NCBI GenBank assembly: GCA_027924645.1
Contig: BSBN01001198.1
Coordinates: 2,108,001-2,172,000 of the forward strand
Direction: 5' to 3'
Length of the DNA stretch: 64,000 nucleotides
Source: Cunninghamia lanceolata
Lineage: Eukaryota; Streptophyta; Pinopsida; Cupressales; Cupressaceae
Made by a program: the position numbers and the translations under genes. This document shows positions 1 through 11,185 of this stretch, one piece after another. The notes beneath the pieces are model-generated. The model saw nothing but the letters and a program-made list of their open reading frames with translations. It did not search any database and had not been told where the DNA came from. The stretch's first letter is position 1, and each line of letters starts with the position of its first letter.

Positions 1-285
1 TCCACGTCCCCCTCTTCTGGCTCATTTCTCATGAATGTAGGGCGTGTAGGCCTGTCATAGGTGTGTGTGGGTGTTATCCTTACCCTTGGGGCTCTAGCAA
101 CACTACCAAATTCCTCTTGTTCATGGTTTGGTCTCCTACGAATGGTCATATGTTGAATGGTTGTGGTAAGCTGCTGTAACACATTAGCTATCTGCTGCTG
201 CAAGATCTCTCATAATATCTCTAGCTTCTATGTCATCATTGTTATCTTCATTTCTAGGTGGACCACCACCTTCCCTATCACCCAT
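1..285 (-). pseudogene. Ty3-type gag N-terminus, runs off the left edge
   Basis: Minus-strand reading starts with ATG at 285-283 and gives MGDREGGGPPRNEDNNDD, close to the gag start of element C at 58159 (MGDRRAGSPPRDN, then a run resembling MMRDIVAG). A frameshift near 185 is needed to continue into a QQIANVLQQL stretch and a basic, proline-rich tail that leaves the window. Gag forms the particle shell. Unusually, only about 40 bases separate this ATG from the LTR at 328, and no primer site is visible between them, so the leader was lost or the junction is a recombination product. Confidence 0.6.
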
Positions 286-327
286 TGTTTCCAATGGTAT
301 GTCCTCAAACTGGTTTCCCTGTAATGC

Positions 328-2528
328 TGTAATGTCAACTTCTAGTAAGCCAAAAAATTTCACAACCTTGCACAATTTCAACTTAGTAAAAGAGAACATT
401 AGTAATCTATTTTCCATTTCTTTCAACATACAATCATTAATACTATAGCACATTTGCTCATATTCACATTATGTTTCATATAATTCATTTCATCATCATG
501 CATTATAACATTCCTAATTCATAAACACATTCATATATATGTTTTTCATTTTCATCATTTGTTCATGATATGACTTGGGAGGGACTTATGGTAGACTCTA
601 GCGTTAACCACCTCTAGATCACCAAGTAAGACTTCATTAGGGAGATAGTCCAACCATCTCTTACGGAGGCCCAAAGGTTTCACTCACACCCGGAATACCT
701 CACCATTTGGCTCGTGGGATTTCACTCACACCCGGAGTACCTCATCCAGACGAGGGTCACCATCCGTAGAGCAAAATTAACTTTTACAAGTTCTTCTAGG
801 CCCAAGGATTTCACCCACACGCAGGGTTCCTCATCACTTGGCTCGAGGGACTTCACTCGCATCCGGAGTACCTCGTCCAGTCGAGGGTTACCTGGGCTAA
901 TTCCAACTACTCCCAACTACATCATACCCAAAAGGTGATAGAGGGGTTAATGGAAGAGTCCTAGTCAACTCCAAGCATATCATAAACTTGCCTTTCATTG
1001 ATTTCATAGATAGCATGATTGTTCTTATTAATATTTACACATGATGCCTTATAATAAGGCATCTTGGCCTTATAGCACAATTGGCCAGGCATATTTCATC
1101 ATCATTATTGACTTCTTATACATAACTAAATTCATTCATCATGATAGTCTATTCTTACATTCATGATCATATCAATCTATTGTTCTATATTCCTTCATTC
1201 ATAGTTAATCATCACTTATTATTCATACATGCAATCTATTTATGCTTATAGAAATGAAAATATTACTTCTAATGCGTAATGTATTGACACTTCTGTCAGC
1301 CCTACTATATTTCTATGATACCATATTGTCATGCGTATTTAACAATAATATACATACAACACATTATGTATTAGTTTTGTCATTATGAAAGATGGATCAA
1401 CAATGCATACCTTAATAATCCGCTTTCTATATCTATTGGTGCAGATAAGAATGGTAATTCTTCTCAGATTTCTAACCTTGCTGCTAAAATTGCTTTTCAA
1501 CTGGCCTGATCGTATCTCCCACGAATTCTTTATAAGTTCTTCAGTGATCTACTGATATGCTTTGTATAGGATGTTCGATGATTGCTTGATATATGATATT
1601 TGCTGATGTCTTGATGCTGTGTATATGATATCTGATCTGCTTTTTATCTGTTATTCGATTATTGCTTGGTATGATTTGTTTTGGATATTCCATGCTTTCC
1701 TCCCCTGATGGTTCTCCGATGATTATCCTTTTGTACCACTCCATATGCCTCTTTTCCAAAGGAGGCGATTCTTCCTAAGGAGGTCCGCTTCTTATATTAA
1801 ACATAATCTTATTTATAAGATAGGCGCTACTTAGTCAATGATCCCTTGAGACGATCGTATTTATTAGTTGCATTTAATATACATTCCATTAACGTGAGTC
1901 AAGGAAGGGAGTCGGCCAGCAAATTGGTTTATTCAAAGGTCAGCTATTAATGATATTTATTCGCTTAATGTTTATTAAAATTTGACTTGGTCTTATTCAG
2001 ATCACTAGTGTATGAGACTAGCATACCTTTCCGTAAGCATATGCAATTTAGTTTGATTTCCTTTAACATGGGGTCCAAGGATATAATTTATTTAAACTTC
2101 TTTCTATTTGCTGCCCAACGTATCTTTAAATAAGATATAAGTCTTATATAAGTTTACTTTTATAATTTATAATATTTAAATATTTATAATTGTTTCTGTA
2201 ATAATATTTATATTCATATTAACAATATTGATATTTATATCAATATTTATGTTATTTATATTTATCCTCATACATAGTATAATAACATTATATATTATTG
2301 ATATTTATATTTACCATTGTCAATTAGAATAGATATATTATATAATAATATTATTTTATTTTATTCATTGGATATTATATATCAATAATATATATTTACT
2401 TAAATATAAGTAATTATCTCTATCGATCAATTTGACTAAATATCATATATTACGAAAGCAATTACACTGGCTTTTATCATATTGTTTAAATCTTTAATTT
2501 AACAATGTCTTAATATCAAGACATGACA
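328..2528 (-). repeat. Ty3-type LTR, 2.2 kb, minus orientation
   Basis: Left end TGTAATGTCAACTTCTAG matches the left end of the LTR at 4655 (TGTAATGTCCCCTTCTAG), and the right end reads GACATGACA, so the ends are TG...CA and near-inverted. The first 1.2 kb matches 4655-5552 closely. It contains sub-repeats at 660-940 built on CACCCGGAATACCTCA-like units and a very AT-rich stretch at 2160-2430. It is flanked on the right by a polypurine tract and on the left by gag, so it appears to be shared by two element bodies in a chain. Confidence 0.85.
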
Positions 2529-2562
2529 GCCCTCCCCACTTAAAATTTGCTTGTCCTCAAGC
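2529..2562 (-). other. Polypurine tract and pol 3' end of non-autonomous element
   Basis: Read on the minus strand this is GATTGCTTGAGGACAAGC followed by AGTGGGGAGGGC directly abutting the LTR. CTTGAGGACAAG encodes the LLEDK end of pol in the autonomous copies of this window. The purine run is the plus-strand primer site for reverse transcription. Confidence 0.75.
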
Positions 2563-2859
2563 AATCATAAAGATAACAAGTTCTTTCATTACCTTGCATT
2601 TTTTTTAATATTTACCTTCCCATATGTTGAGACGAAGTCATGATTTTGATCCATAATGAATATTATTATGAACATGCTTTAGCGAAAAATGCTTGTAATT
2701 CCAATAAGTGACGAGAAATTTTGAAAATTTGGAAAGATGAATCTAATGACGTTGTAGAGAAGGTAGATTGTAGAAGTGTTTAATAGTGATGATAGATAGT
2801 GTGGAGACAATTTATGATAGACAAGATTTTAGAAGAGAGAAGATCCATGTTGAAGTATA

Positions 2860-4390
2860 TGCACACAATTATATTTGAAACACAAATCATAAGTTCACGT
2901 AGTACATGAAGCATACACAAAGCTTATACTCTTAATACACAATACGCAAAGGTATACGAGACATGAACATAGTGTGTAATACAAGTATACGTAATACAAA
3001 GTATATGCACGCAATACATAAGGCATGAAGTATACATTTGAACACACAAAGTCATGGAGTAAACACCCAAATACATGCAATCATAAAGTATACAATTGAA
3101 TACAAGTCATAGAGTATAAGTCATAGAATATACACTCAAATACAAATACAAGGCATATGCAATCACAATCATACAAATACAAGTGATAGAGTATAAGTCA
3201 TAGAGTACACACTCAAATACAAATACAATCATAGAGTATGCAATCATAATCACTAGTCATACAAACACAAGTCATAGAGTATACACTCGAGGCATAGAGT
3301 CACACACTCAAATACAATCATAGAGTATACACTCAAATTACAAACCATAGAGTTATACATTCAACTACAATCATAGAGTATACACTCAAATACAATTACA
3401 ACGCATAGAGTTATACAAACACAACCATAGAGTATACACTCAAATACAATTACAAAGCATAGAGTATACACTCAAATACATTTACCAGGCATAGAGTATA
3501 CATTCAAAATACAAATTCAATCATAGAGTATACACTCAAATACAAATACAAAGCATAGAGTATACACTCAAATACAGGGCATAAAATATACGCTCGAATA
3601 CAAATACAAATCACAGAGTATTTACTCGAACACCAATTTCAAGATAGAGAGTGCATGCTTGTATACAAATACAAATCAGAGAGTATACACTTGCATACAA
3701 ATACATATTCATAGAGCATACATGTTCATAGAGCATGCACTTGAATACAGTTACAAGTCATGGAATACAATTACAATCATAGAGTATACACTTGAATACA
3801 ATTGCAACATCATAGAGCATACAATTGCAAAGTCATAGAGCGTACACTTGAATACAATTGCAAGGTCATAGAGCATACAAAGTCAGAGTATACAAATATA
3901 AAGTCATAAAGTATACATTTGCATACAACTACACTCAATGAAGTATACATATAAAACATACACGTGAATGTCTAAGTAGCATGCGTATGAACACATATGG
4001 AGCTTGAAGTATACAGGCCAAGAATATATGTCAGATATGAGAAACACTCATTTATCAACATAAGCAAGCATACCAATAAGAAGCATACAAGTATGACGCA
4101 ATACCCAAAAATACAAAAGATTACACAAATAGGAAGCGTAAGTACACACAAGAATATACATAACACACACAGACAAGAAGCATGAAGTAAAATACGTGAA
4201 CACACACAATAACATACAAAAATACACAGGAAGCATACAAGTAAGATTAAAGCATGAAGTAATGCACATGTAAGGCATGGAGTATACACATGAAGCATAA
4301 ATACATGGAGCATACCCGCGCATGCAAATACAAGTTATAGAGTATATACTCGAATACATAAGTCATAAGGTAATGAATACTCATAGTTTG
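2860..4390. repeat. Minisatellite, unit about 30 bp
   Basis: Dozens of degenerate copies of CATAGAGTATACACTCAAAT followed by ACAAATACAA, clearest between 3040 and 3920 and looser from 3920 to 4390. Units vary in length and drop parts, typical of an old array. It occupies most of the interior of non-autonomous element H. No coding function is visible. Confidence 0.9.
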
Positions 4391-4640
4391 CACTAATATA
4401 TATAAGTATACTATCAGACAATTGGAAAAGGGGATTCAGTGCATCCCATACTACACCGTGGACCCGTCCACCATCCCAAAGTCGTCAAGTATACACGAGT
4501 ATGAAGGATACATGCGAACACACGAAATACACAAAATATTCATATGTTACAACACATACACATAGGTCACAAAGTAAACCTTTGAATACACTTGAATACA
4601 TGTAAGGCACACATAGTACACACAGGATGGCAGGATGACT

Positions 4641-4652
4641 GCTTTGATACCA
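4641..4652 (-). other. Primer binding site, initiator tRNA-Met type
   Basis: Minus strand reads TGGTATCAAAGC two bases inside the LTR at 4655. This is one mismatch from the usual plant TGGTATCAGAGC. It fixes the orientation: the 5' LTR is on the right and the body extends left. Confidence 0.85.
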
Positions 4653-4654
4653 CT

Positions 4655-5552
4655 TGTAATGTCCCCTTCTAGTAAGCCGAAATTTTTCACAACCTTGCAC
4701 AATTTCAACTTAGTAAAAGAGAACATTAGTAATCTATTTTCCATTTCTTTCAACATACAATCATTAATACTATAGCACATTTGCTCATATTCACATTATG
4801 TTTCATATAATTCATTTCATCATCATGTATTATAACATTCCTAATTCATAAACACATTCATATATATGTTACTCATTTTCATCATTTGTTCATGATATGA
4901 CTTGGGAGGGACTTATGGTAGACTCTAGCTCACCAAGTAAGACTTCATTAGGGAGATAGTCCAACCATCTCTTACGGAGGCCCAAAGGTTTCACTCACAC
5001 CCGGAATACCTCACCATTTGGCTCGTGGGATTTCACTCACACCCGGAGTACCTAATCCAGACGAGGGTCACCATCCGTAGAGCAAAATTAACTTTTACAA
5101 GTTCTTCTAGGCCCAAGGATTTCACCCACACGCGCGGTTCCTTATCACTTGGCTCGAGGGACTTCACTCGCATTCGGAGTACCTCGTCCAGTCGAGGGTT
5201 ACCTAGGCTAATTCCAACTACTCCCAACTACATCATATCCAAAAGGTGATAGAGGGGTTAATGGAAGAGTCCTAGTCAACTTCAAGCATATCATAAACTT
5301 GCCTTTCATTGATTTCATAGATAGCATAATTGTTCTTATTAATATTTAAACATGATGCCTTATAATAGGGCATCTTGGCCTTATAGCACAATTGGCCAAG
5401 CATATTTCATCATCATCATTATTGACTTCTTATACATAACTAAATTCATTCATCATGATAGTCTATTCTTACATTCATGATCATATCAATCTATTGTTCT
5501 ATATTCCTTCATTCATAGTTAATCATCACTTATTATTCATACATGCAATCTA
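4655..5552 (-). repeat. 5' LTR of element H, truncated by the next element
   Basis: Starts TGTAATGTCCCCTTCTAG next to the primer site and matches 328-1225 almost base for base. It stops at 5552, where another LTR begins. In the 328 copy the same position reads ATCTA followed by TTTATGC. The missing remainder was not found elsewhere in the window, so a rearrangement followed insertion. Confidence 0.85.
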
Positions 5553-7073
5553 TGTAATGTCCCCATTTTTCAAGTAACTTAAAAAGGTTCAATTGTAAAT
5601 TAATTTTATAAAGTATTTTTAATTGCTTTATAAAATTAATATTTTATTAAGTTACTTAAGTCAATTTAAAACACTTTATAAAATAAAGTGTTATTGTGTA
5701 CACAAAAACAATCATTTAATAAAGTTAAGTGATTGTGTACACAAAAACTATCATTTAATAAAGTTCAGTGATTGTGTACACAAAAAACGTCATTTAATAA
5801 AGTTAAGTGATTGTGTACATAAAACCGTCATTTAATAAGTGATTGTGTACACAAAAACTTTCATTTAATAATGTTAGGTCAGACCTATATGGAGTGAAGA
5901 CTTTATAAGGAGCAACTGGGAGTCATTTGAAATCATGTTTTTGACTTGGTTTTTTCATATTGAGTTTATCTCTTGGCTGAAGACATATTTCAGTCCAATC
6001 AAGGTGATGATCCCTTGATAACTAGGGTTTGGTGATGGCCCCATTCCCGTTTTGAGAGGTGGATGCAATCAGTATTCATCATAAAGCTTAAATGGCATGT
6101 TACTATGGAGTGTTTTTGCAAGTTCTAAGGAGAATAAGGCAGATTTGATTGCATATTGGTATTATTTGGTTCAATTTTGAGGAGTTTGGCTTTGTGGTTT
6201 GGCTGGAAATTCATCACAGGTTGCTGAAATTGTGTTTCAGATTCATTATCATTCACATTTCATCATATTTCGGTCATGAAGTGCAAGCTGGGACAAATCG
6301 GCATCTTTCTAGCATAGGTGATTTCATGATTTGGGCAATTTTTGCATGTTTTAGTGAGTTTTAGCATTTCTGGACAGATTTCAGTCAGGTACAGGTGTAT
6401 ATCAGACCCAATCAAACTTACATCAGCCATATATTTAGAGCATTGATCATCTCTTATCATTCCAAGGTTCAAACAACTCAATATCCAACCCTATCGCTTC
6501 ATTTTGGACAAGGTTTTGCATGGTTTTAGCCTAGGGTTTGAAGGCAGATTTCATATCAGTCATATCAGGGTTTTGTTGCAGTCATATCAAACCTGAAAAA
6601 GTGTTGTTCCAGTCACAAATCAGTCAAGGGTTGATGTGTTTTTCATCATGGCTACCTAGAGTTTCATTCTACTATCATTGGACTAGGGTTTGCTATGTAT
6701 TTTGGGCAAATTTGCATAATGTATGTGATCTGATTTTCTTATCAGACTTGTTGTTTGTAAGCTACAGCCAAATGTCATTTGTAACCAGCCCTTGAAATAA
6801 ATTAAGAAGTGAAGCTTGTTTCCGGGTATGTCATTCTCATGTTTTCATTGATTTAATTTAAGCATAACTTCATCATAAGGTGTTATTTCATTGTGATATT
6901 GAAACCTTTCCATCTACACTACTTTCTAAACATATGAGTGAAAGCGGTTTGTGAAAATATTGAATGCATTAAGAGAAATTCAAATCAGAAAATTCATATC
7001 AGCAAGGCAATAATTTCAGTTAGAATTTCATAGCATTCAGAATTTCAAAGCAATATCCATTCGGGATATTACA
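5553..7073 (+). repeat. 5' LTR of a plus-strand element (A'), 1.5 kb
   Basis: Starts TGTAATGTCCCCATTTTTC and ends GGGATATTACA, followed by one base and a perfect primer site. A TATAAGG box lies near 5904. The LTR contains a 39-bp minisatellite at 5690-5877. The sequence is unlike the LTR at 20214, so the 5' and 3' parts of this plus-strand locus may come from different families. Confidence 0.85.
5690..5877 (+). repeat. 39-bp tandem repeat, about five copies, in LTR
   Basis: Units begin near 5690, 5729, 5768, 5807 and 5839 and contain GTGATTGTGTACACAAAAAC plus TCATTTAATAAAGTT. The core TTGTGTACACAA is palindromic. The array lies just upstream of the TATA-like box in U3. Confidence 0.9.
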
Positions 7074-7074
7074 G

Positions 7075-7086
7075 TGGTATCAGAGC
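7075..7086 (+). other. Primer binding site, initiator tRNA-Met
   Basis: TGGTATCAGAGC, a perfect match to the plant initiator tRNA-Met 3' end complement, one base after the LTR. Confidence 0.9.
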
Positions 7087-7134
7087 CATGATTTTGCTAG
7101 CCTGAGGGGAAAAGTCATCTAATAGGGTACTTCA

Positions 7135-8142
7135 ATGGCTAGAGTTAAAGATGGTAGCATGAAAGAGTTGGAAAGGCTTTCTGCTGAGTACAAACGGCAA
7201 TCACAGCAGTTGTCAGATTATATGGAAAAAAGTTGGGTGATGATGGAAAAAGTATTTACAAGTGAAGGTTTTAGAAGTCGTCTCTATGGTAAGCTTGATA
7301 AACATGCAGGGGATTCAAATAATTTGCAGCCTATAAGTCATCAAGAAGAGTCACCTATTGAAGGCCAAGATGAAGAACACATGAAGGTTGAAGAAAATGA
7401 TATCAAGGATGAAGACCAAGCTGATTTGGAGGAGCACGATGATAACCAAATAACAATATTTTATGGAGGTGTTGAGTCTCATGCATCACATCACTTGGAA
7501 AAGCATCTAAAGGTAAATGATAATCAGATTGTTGCAGCTCTAACTCATTTTGATATTCATGAGGTAATTGCAGCGTTGTGTTGGAAGGCTCTAGATTTTA
7601 GAGGAAGTTCATCTCTTATTGTTTTGCATGAATTCAAGGAGGCTTTGATGATAGCGAGTTTGACAAAGGAGAATTACACACATGCAGGTTTTATTTGCAG
7701 CCATGAGACAACAATTATATCACATGATACATATGATTTTCATTTGGTGACATCTTATAGGACAGCTCTTGTTGATAGCCATCCATCCTTGGTAGGAGAG
7801 ATGATTGGGTTTGTAGAAGACAACACAATTGAGTATGACTATCATTCTGATTTTTGGAACAGCAGTCGTATTTCCTCCCATAGTCATGACATAGCATCCA
7901 AATCTATGATAGATATGGATAATGAATTGTCTCATGAAAACAAAGATAATGCATGTGAAGAGAATAGTAAGGAACTGACATTTGATGGTAAGCATTTGAT
8001 TTTTGATATGGATTGGCATGACATCATACCTAATTTGTTTGAGGACGGCAGTCCTATGGCTTTGCATTTTCATGAGTTTGACATGCTAACACCTTTGGAT
8101 GATAGTTATTCATGGTCTACGAATGATGGCATACAAGATTGA
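7135..8142 (+). CDS. Intact 335-residue retroelement ORF of unknown function
   Basis: The ORF starts with ATG 48 bases after the primer site, the usual gag position, and is uninterrupted for 335 codons in a region where nearly all other frames are broken. The N-terminus (about residues 1-60) is charged and helix-prone: MKELERLSAEYKRQSQQLSD. Residues 70-105 are very acidic (Glu/Asp-rich), and the remainder is His/Ser/Asp-rich with no transmembrane segment. I see no zinc knuckle, protease or RT motif. It may be a gag-like or accessory protein of a non-autonomous element, or a captured host exon. Integrase codons follow within 75 bases, so protease and RT are missing here. Translation is not proven. 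Confidence 0.55.
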   Translation: MARVKDGSMKELERLSAEYKRQSQQLSDYMEKSWVMMEKVFTSEGFRSRLYGKLDKHAGDSNNLQPISHQEESPIEGQDEEHMKVEENDIKDEDQADLEEHDDNQITIFYGGVESHASHHLEKHLKVNDNQIVAALTHFDIHEVIAALCWKALDFRGSSSLIVLHEFKEALMIASLTKENYTHAGFICSHETTIISHDTYDFHLVTSYRTALVDSHPSLVGEMIGFVEDNTIEYDYHSDFWNSSRISSHSHDIASKSMIDMDNELSHENKDNACEENSKELTFDGKHLIFDMDWHDIIPNLFEDGSPMALHFHEFDMLTPLDDSYSWSTNDGIQD

Positions 8143-8217
8143 AGTGTTGGATTTGGTAATTTTGTTGAAAAACAGGGCATTATACAATCTGATTTTGTAT
8201 AGACTTCATCATTGGGT
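8143..8217 (+). pseudogene. Integrase fragment left of the nested insertion
   Basis: The last bases before the insertion encode C-I-D-F-I-I-G, the first catalytic Asp region of a Ty3 integrase (usual form MDFI-GLP). The reading resumes across the 11-kb insertion at 19178 with GLPKVRGKYC. About 60 bases before it have no recognisable pol reading, so the rest of pol upstream was deleted before the insertion. Confidence 0.75.
8213..8217. other. Target-site duplication of nested element, left copy
   Basis: TGGGT here and CGGGT at 19178-19182 flank the LTR pair. They differ at one base, and removing the element restores the integrase reading. Confidence 0.8.
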
Positions 8218-8592
8218 TGTTTACTGTTAGATGAATCTAATTGTTTTCCATACAGAGTAAACAAGAGAGATATTCGCACTATCAGAGCGTACTAGAATGC
8301 ATTACATTGTACGAGAATAAAACAATAAGAATTGATACTCAGAACTTCAACTACATATATTAATTCAGAACAACAAGTACAATAACAATCCCCAAAAACT
8401 CCATGTCCATACAATGAACTAACAAGTACATTTAAAGTTTGTGGACGGTTGCCAACCGTCGGCAACCATCGTACTGATCGGGAGTAACTACTCACCGAAA
8501 CTAACAAACATAAACATACTTCCCGATGCAACTAATCAAAACATATTTTGCCGAAAGGTACTAAAACTAATAAATGTAAAGTACGCCTAACA
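8218..8592 (-). repeat. 3' LTR of the Tat/Athila-like element
   Basis: Begins TGTTTACTGTTAGATG and ends CGCCTAACA on the plus strand. Followed by a polypurine tract. Confidence 0.9.
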
Positions 8593-8611
8593 TCATCCCC
8601 CCCAAAAAAAC
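8593..8611 (-). other. Polypurine tract
   Basis: Plus strand TCATCCCCCCCAAAAAAAC. The minus strand is a 14-purine run next to the 3' LTR. Confidence 0.85.
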
Positions 8612-8649
8612 TTGTCTTCTAGACGACTACAAAGCAAGATCCAAAATAA

Positions 8650-11074
8650 CTAGGAAGAACGAGGGTCAGTGGACGTACCTGGATGTGCGGATGCCGTCCG
8701 AGCTGAACCCGAAGTCTCCTGCTGAGGTAGGACCAACCGTCGAAGCCTATAAACCTCCTCAGTCCTTTGCTTCAAATGTGTCGTGGCAATGATATGCTTG
8801 TCTCAGGTGAGACGTACCATCTGGACAGCCTTAGCCAACTGCTTTTTTGTTTGTTCCTGCGTTGCCTGAGAGTCGGCCAACTCCTCCTTTGTAGCCTCTA
8901 GCTTTGCTCTAAGTGCATCAGCCTTGTTCCTTTCGGACTGTGTGAGCTCGGCTTCCTGTGCCAGCTGCCGTTGGGAGTGCACCTATTGCTCATCAATTTT
9001 CTCCCTCAGCTTCTTACTTAAAACTGCAACCTCCTCTAGTCTTTTGTTGCACTGTGCCTGCTTCTGGAAATCCTCTTGTCTAGCATAATATAATGCTTGG
9101 AACTAATCCTCAATGCTATGAAGGGCTGCCAGTATCTCTCTATCAGCATCTCCAACTCCAAAGTCTGGTCTCTCTGGTTTCCATGTCCTCTGCATCTCCT
9201 CAGTAATCACTTCCAGCCAAGCCCTATTCCAAAATACTCTTAGAAATTATGTCTCAGCATTCTTGGCGAAATGTTCAATTCTTTGTACCTCTGCAAGTAC
9301 TAATGGCGAAGAGTATTGGGGATTGACTCTAGCAGCAATATCAGACACCCTCTGAAAAATGGCTCCCATAGACCCTAAATCCTATGCATACCTGAGAATG
9401 GTGCCCAGTGGGTCACTCTAATGTGGCTCACCCATGTGTACTGTCAAACCTATCGGCTCAGCCGAGCGAGAAGTATCCTCTGTCATACTAGTATCGATGC
9501 CTTCTTCCTCTGAGCTACCTGTGGTTGTTCCTTCCTCCTTTGCTTCAAAGTCGCTAATCATTATCACATCTTTTGGTGCATCAACTGCCTTCTCCTCCTC
9601 TGGCTGTGCCATCTCACCCTCAAGTGCAAGTGGTGGTGGTAAAGGAGATCTAGTGGGGCTTAGTGGAGGAATGTCTGCCAACTCTAAAGGCATGCCCAGA
9701 AGCTGAAGCCAAGTATCTACCTGTATTAAGTTGTCCACTTGTGTCGTACTCTCTAGAGACCTAGTCTCAAATGGAGTAATTTGCCTTCATGGAAGAGGAA
9801 CCGGTATGGTGTCATCTCCCTTCATCCTCATGATCTGACCCCATGAAACGTGAGTGGTACTAGGCTGAACAGGAATCTCCGCCTAAGTGCGTGTCCAAAT
9901 GCAAGTGTGCATGCCTCTTCCCCAGTGCAACATCCCATCTGTTCTCTCCTGTTGGTACTATAGGGTGGGGCTAGCGGGGATGCCAGGAGTGGCTGAGGCT
10001 GACGAGGCCTCAATGCAATCCTCCTCAACACCTTGTGCACTATATGATGCTTCTGACGAAGACTCGGCGACCTCTTGTTGTTTTCTCTTTTTGCTGCTCC
10101 TTGACTCATCTCCCTTCCCACCTTGAGTAGGGGCCTTTAGGTTTGTCCATCTGAAGACAGTTGGCCATGAGGGGTCATAATGCTCATCTGGCTAAAATGG
10201 GGCTTGTGCCAATGAGGGGACCTGAGTGCAGATGGCATCCAGAAACAACGCAATGGCCTGCTGAGTCATGTAGAATGACTTATGGGTCATCTTCAAAAAC
10301 TCATGAATCCTATTTAAAAGAACTGCTACCCAATTGTACATTGCCCCTTGGCTGAGACAAATCATATAGTCGGACATCCAAAATGGAATGTCTGACGAGC
10401 ATGAGGCTCTCGTCAGCCGCCCCCTGATCACATCCATTATACACCGCCATTCTTCATTCACCAAGTGATCTCGTCAAAGTCCTCTATTTCCTATAGCCTT
10501 CAACTGGTTCTTTTCTTTCTCGCTCAAATCTGGTCAACAAACCTTTGCCATTATATTATCCTTACGCCTTGCAGTCATTTTCTATTTGCTAACTGTAAAT
10601 CCTTGGCGCAGTACCCCCAGCACTCTCTCAAAATCCTATGGTGTAAATGTGATTTTGACCGACACATTCATGAATCTGATGATAGTATATTTTAATCGGG
10701 GCTTGTAATTCGCCACCATGCTTTTCAGTATTGCCTCAAACTTCCTGAAATTAAAATAGGGCATTTGTATTACCTTATCCACTTGTGCCTTTTGTAATGC
10801 TATCTTGAGAGGATAGTCGTCGGCATGGCTACTCCACTGTTTACACTTGTCTGTCGTGAGGCTTTCCCAGTATGATTTTTTCTTTTTCTTTCCCTTTCCC
10901 TTTCGACTGCTTCTTCCGTGCTGATGAACCTACATCAACTTGTGGCGTCTATGTTGGCTGAGTCTCTTCAACAATGACTTTAGCTGCCATTTTATCTTCA
11001 ACACCCTGTCATATCTAGATTTGCTTCCCTCTGCCTTGTGCTCTGGTTACTCTGTTTGCCGGTGAGAATGACAT
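8650..11074 (-). pseudogene. Third ORF downstream of pol, C-terminal coiled coil
   Basis: A long decayed reading starts at ATG 11074-11072 (MSFSPANRVTRAQ) and ends at TAG 8652-8650 (TDPRSS). It needs frameshifts and passes several TAG/TGA stops. Early residues include a Lys/Gly-rich run (KGKGKKKKKS). The middle (10192-10464) has a well-kept block with RGRLTRASCSSDIPFWMSDY and a hydrophobic helix-rich tail. At 9418-9738 it is proline- and acid-rich. The last 130 codons (8650-9070) are a strong coiled coil, with Glu/Lys/Gln/Leu heptads such as ADALRAKLEATKEELAD. I do not recognise the family. Position suggests an extra protein of Tat/Athila-type elements, where 3' ORFs (env-like or unknown) are known. 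Confidence 0.6.
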
Positions 11075-11137
11075 TCTGCCCCCTTTTATGTTGCTCAACT
11101 AAATCAGTTATGACCGTTTATTGATTCGATACCTGGA

Positions 11138-11185
11138 TGCTACTTTCTCTTTCAAGAGTACTGCTACTTTCTCTTTCAAGAGTAC
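11138..11185. repeat. 24-bp direct tandem duplication
   Basis: TGCTACTTTCTCTTTCAAGA plus GTAC occurs twice, perfectly, back to back. It sits at the end of the CGTACGG array nearest the third ORF. Confidence 0.95.

Larger units (their letters stand above)
2529..4654 (-). mobile_element. Internal region of a non-autonomous LTR element (H)
   Basis: Between a polypurine tract (2529-2540) and a primer site (4641-4652) lie 2.1 kb with no gag or pol domain. Bases about 2720-2870 are related to 46440-46570 in element D: a similar run of GAGAAGATCCATGTTGAA and similar flanking text. H and D are therefore sister non-autonomous lineages. Most of the rest is the minisatellite at 2860-4390. Short open frames here are low-complexity (Cys/Leu/Tyr-rich) and not credible genes. 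Confidence 0.75.

Noticed and set aside
2895..4359. Overlapping Cys/Leu/Tyr-rich frames on both strands
   Set aside because: They are translations of the minisatellite, with repeated low-complexity residues, mutually overlapping frames and no domain.
6149..6795. Short frames inside the 5553 LTR
   Set aside because: They lie within an LTR, overlap on both strands and have no recognisable domains.
7720..8073. 117-codon minus-strand frame
   Set aside because: Antisense shadow of the 335-codon ORF; no domain.
9434..10126. Plus-strand frames over the third-ORF region
   Set aside because: Antisense to the minus-strand third ORF, whose coiled-coil and conserved block fit the element's orientation.
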